Assembly: GCA_001598975.1 (NCBI GenBank) | Contig: BBXU01000538.1 | Coordinates: forward strand, 1 to 47,158 | Source: Parachlorella kessleri | Lineage: Eukaryota > Chlorophyta > Trebouxiophyceae > Chlorellales > Chlorellaceae | Length of the DNA: 47,158 bases | Direction of reading: 5' to 3' | In this document: positions 44,830-47,158 of the stretch, in pieces | How the letters are laid out: every line of letters starts with the position of its first letter | Position numbering within the stretch: the stretch's first letter is position 1 | Made by a program: the position numbers and the translations under genes | Notes under the pieces: generated by a model | Told to the model about the DNA's origin: nothing | Databases searched by the model: none | Seen by the model: the letters and a program-made list of their open reading frames with translations, nothing else

Positions 44830-45670
44830 AGAAATGAAAGCAACTGTACAGCAATGCACAGACTGGCGGCGCGCTCCCCTAGCTGTTTGATCCTGGACTA
44901 ACTGTGAGTCGTCAACAGCAAAGAAGACAAGATCCAGGCAGCTCTTATACTTTCCAGGCCAACTGTTTGCCCAACCCCACTCCACAGCCCAACACAAGCA
45001 GAGCAAAAGTCAGCTGCAAGGGTTCACACGCACACCACCCACCGACAACAGGATAGACAATGTCCTGTGACTGAAACAGTGCAAATTTCAATGGCAATAT
45101 GGACCAGAAGGACAAGATTGCCCACGGCCACAGACCCTTGCAGCATGCATTCTTGCGCGTTGCAGTTCCCGAAAGGCACGCCTGACAAGATGACGCCAGC
45201 CCCTCACTGGTGCCTGGGTAGCTAATGTACAAAGCAACCGGCACAGCGCGGCACAGCATGGCACAGCATATTGCAAAACCTGGGGAGCCCAGAGTAACCC
45301 AAGCAACTCAAGAACGCCCCAGCACTTGACCCTCGCTCAAAGCCGTTGTTCAAGCAAGCATGCAAGCATCCTCAAGCCCGGCTTCGCACCAAACTTGCAT
45401 TCCCTGCGGTCCGCGCGCACCCCTAAACAAAACGAACTCTTGCTCCTTGTCTCTTAAACCAGCCACAACTCGCACACTCCCCAACCAAGCTCCCGCGCGC
45501 ACTCCCTGCCAGCTGCGGTGGACCCCTGCCCTACCTAACCTGTCGCGCTCAGCGCACGCCCCTCACACAACATCCAGCCGCGGCCATCGGCTCACTCACC
45601 AACACGGCCACCCTCACCAAAACTTCAATCAATGTTCGATACCAAGGCAACGCTCATAACCCCTGGCCAG

Positions 45671-46938
45671 CTAGCTACTGACAAAGGACACCGCCGCCCC
45701 GTCGTCCAAGTTCTTTAGCGGGCTCCGCAGGTCCCACTCGCTCTCGGGCCAGATGCGGGCGACGAGCACTGTCACGTCATCGCGCGTGCGCTGCTTGAGG
45801 GCGTAGGCAATCACCGCAGCGGTCACCTCCATCACATTGCCGTCGTGGTCCCTGCATCCAAATGCTATATGTGTAGACCTTTATAAGACTATGTACTTAC
45901 CCCGTTTCACACACAGTTTTCTTTGTCTCCTGGTCTCTGCAAGCCCACACTGACACCCACTGACGCGGCCGTTCCCTGCAGCAGCCACCTCCTGGGTCAC
46001 CGCCACACAACTCCTGATTGCGAATACACACCACTGCCAGGCGGCTCCAAGCACGGACACGCCTGCTACTACTGCCCTCTGACCAGGGGCACACTTCCTG
46101 CAAGAGGCTTCGCCGCGGTGGAACAGCTCCTATCTGCTGTCCCCACACACCCCGCACGACCAGCCGCCGCGCGCGCCCATTTTAGGGTTAGGGTTACCTC
46201 AACCCTAAACCCTAACACCCCCCACCCCCCCCAACAGACACACACAGGCACACACCGCCCCCGGCGGTCCTCATGCCTACCGCCATCGTGTGACTCGCCT
46301 GTCAGAGGCCAGCGCCAGCTGTGCGACCGTCTCCGCATCCGCGAAATCCCACAGCCCGTCGGTGGCGATCAGCAGCATAGCGCCCTCCCCCGCCGGGACC
46401 CGCAGCACGGGGCTTACGTACGGCTCCGCCGACAGGCCTGCAAGCGCCAGGCAACGCACCAACAGCAGGGGCTGACATAGCGGGGAAGCCGCGCCGCAGG
46501 GCGTAGGCAGAGCCTGTACGAGTGTAAGTGTGAGGCAACAGGCTCAAATAAGTTGATGAGGCCGCCAGGCTGGCACCGTACCCTCTATCTTACAGCGCCC
46601 CAACAAGGAGAATAGCAACTGTACGAGCGCTGAGCCTATGCATCAGCCCAGTTCCCACTCCAGCACGGCGCCACGCGTGCATGACCAGGGCAAGAGGCAC
46701 AGCGTCATTACAATGCACAGCACAGCCGGCACAGCAGCAGAGGACTTCAGACTAGGCATGGGCTAGGTGCAAGCCAGGTTGCAGCTAGGTCACAACTGGG
46801 TGCAAGCCAGGTCACAACTAGGTGGCATAGCCACCAATAAACCCTCCCTTACCCACCTAGGTCCTCATCTTTGAGGAACTTGTCGCCCAGGCCTCGAGCC
46901 ACGTTCAGCCCATACAGCCGCCGGGTGTCGTTGGTCAC
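45671..46938 (-). CDS. PP2C-type protein phosphatase, 3' part of the gene
   Basis: Three exons join in phase: 46857-46938, 46299-46437 and 45671-45851, ending in TAG. The 5' exons lie beyond the window. PP2C enzymes are Mg/Mn-dependent Ser/Thr phosphatases. The visible C-terminal half of the fold has the LNVARGLGDKFLK block (family V/SRAxGD), EPYVSPVLRV, the metal-binding Asp in LIATDGLWDF, and the last beta-strand motif RTRDDVTVLVARI (family DNxT/SVxVV). The tail after IWPESEWD is short. The intron before the last exon starts with GC (GCGAGTC). Its substrate and cellular location cannot be judged from this part. Confidence 0.88.
46180..46216. repeat. Interstitial telomere-like fold-back repeat
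   Basis: TTTTAGGGTTAGGGTTA is followed, after CCTC, by AACCCTAAACCCTAAC. The arms are near-perfect reverse complements. It lies in an intron of the PP2C gene, next to a C-rich tract. TTTTAGGG is the telomere unit of Chlamydomonas-type algae, while TTAGGG and TTTAGGG are related units. Confidence 0.9.
46762..46823. repeat. Short intronic tandem repeat in the PP2C gene
   Basis: GGTGCAAGCCAGGT and (C/A)TAGGTCACAACT segments recur twice within about 60 bp between the first two visible PP2C exons. Confidence 0.75.
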
Positions 46939-47158
46939 CTGCGCCGCCACAGCATGCCCAGCATGAGCGCCCATGCCACTTGGCAAGGGGGCCCCCGCCC
47001 GGCTGCTGGGCCTAACTCTTTGGTCCCCTCGGGCAGCGGTTGCCGCCACCAGCAGCAAGCATGACCTATGGAGTGAACCGTAGTGGAGATATGAAGACTC
47101 CTAGCAATGAGCCACCAGACCAGCGCCCCAGCTAGCCAACCTCAGACAACCCCCCCCC

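Larger units (their letters stand above)
43607..45670. other. Convergent intergenic region, about 2 kb
   Basis: It lies between the RING gene stop (+) and the PP2C stop (-). A TGTAA at 44261-44265 may end the RING transcript. The inverted copy of a short dispersed repeat lies at 44800-44829. Minus-strand open frames near 44534-45306 show no recognisable domain and are best read as PP2C 3' UTR or spacer. Confidence 0.5.

Noticed and set aside
44534..45306. Long minus-strand open frames in the RING/PP2C spacer
   Set aside because: No domain, signal or splice structure was recognised. GC-rich DNA gives such frames by chance, and the region fits a 3' UTR or spacer.

Overview
The window is nuclear DNA from a green alga, most likely a core chlorophyte of the Chlamydomonadales kind (inference). 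The evidence is GC-rich DNA, genes split into many short exons, Gln/Ala/Ser runs from CAG/CTG/GCN tracts, a TGTAA poly(A) motif behind several genes, a TTTTAGGG-type telomere motif, and plant/algal protein families. No prokaryotic, viral, CRISPR, rRNA or tRNA feature was seen. Gene models were built by joining exons at splice sites with the reading phase checked at every junction. Where I give a protein length, the exon lengths sum to a whole number of codons.

Layout from left to right: (1) 22-4382 (+), the 3' part of an unidentified gene with eight exons. (2) 5098-8786 (-), a prolyl 4-hydroxylase with a plastid-type N-terminus. (3) 9365-10638 (-), a small secreted protein made of two six-cysteine repeats. 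(4) 11096-12270 (+), a helicase-associated-domain repeat protein with a one-base frame disruption. (5) 13195-21629 (-), HOPS subunit VPS39 in 16 exons. (6) 22052-25803 (+), a chloroplast alpha/beta hydrolase in 9 exons. (7) 26777-37485 (+), Golgi cysteine-rich protein GLG1 in 22 exons. (8) 38403-41658 (-), a mitochondrial carrier in 9 exons. (9) 42009-43606 (+), a RING-H2 E3 ligase in 5 exons. (10) 45671-46938 (-), the 3' part of a PP2C phosphatase. Gene pairs 3/4, 5/6 and 8/9 diverge from short shared promoter regions. Pairs 1/2, 4/5, 7/8 and 9/10 converge. The genes are unrelated housekeeping functions (endomembrane traffic, plastid metabolism, mitochondrial transport, ubiquitin and phosphatase signalling) and do not form a pathway cluster.

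The most unusual property is architectural. Many introns carry tandem copies of the neighbouring exon edge, splice site included. This is seen in gene 1, in the hydrolase, and at three GLG1 donor sites, where minisatellites of about 40-50 bp start at the 5' splice site. At least one copied acceptor and one set of copied donors stay in frame, so they could alter the protein. GC-AG introns are also frequent: six among about 75 modelled. Other points of interest are the exon-duplicated six-cysteine protein, the plastid-type prolyl hydroxylase, the frame break in the helicase-associated gene, a fold-back telomere-like repeat, and two dispersed repeat families.
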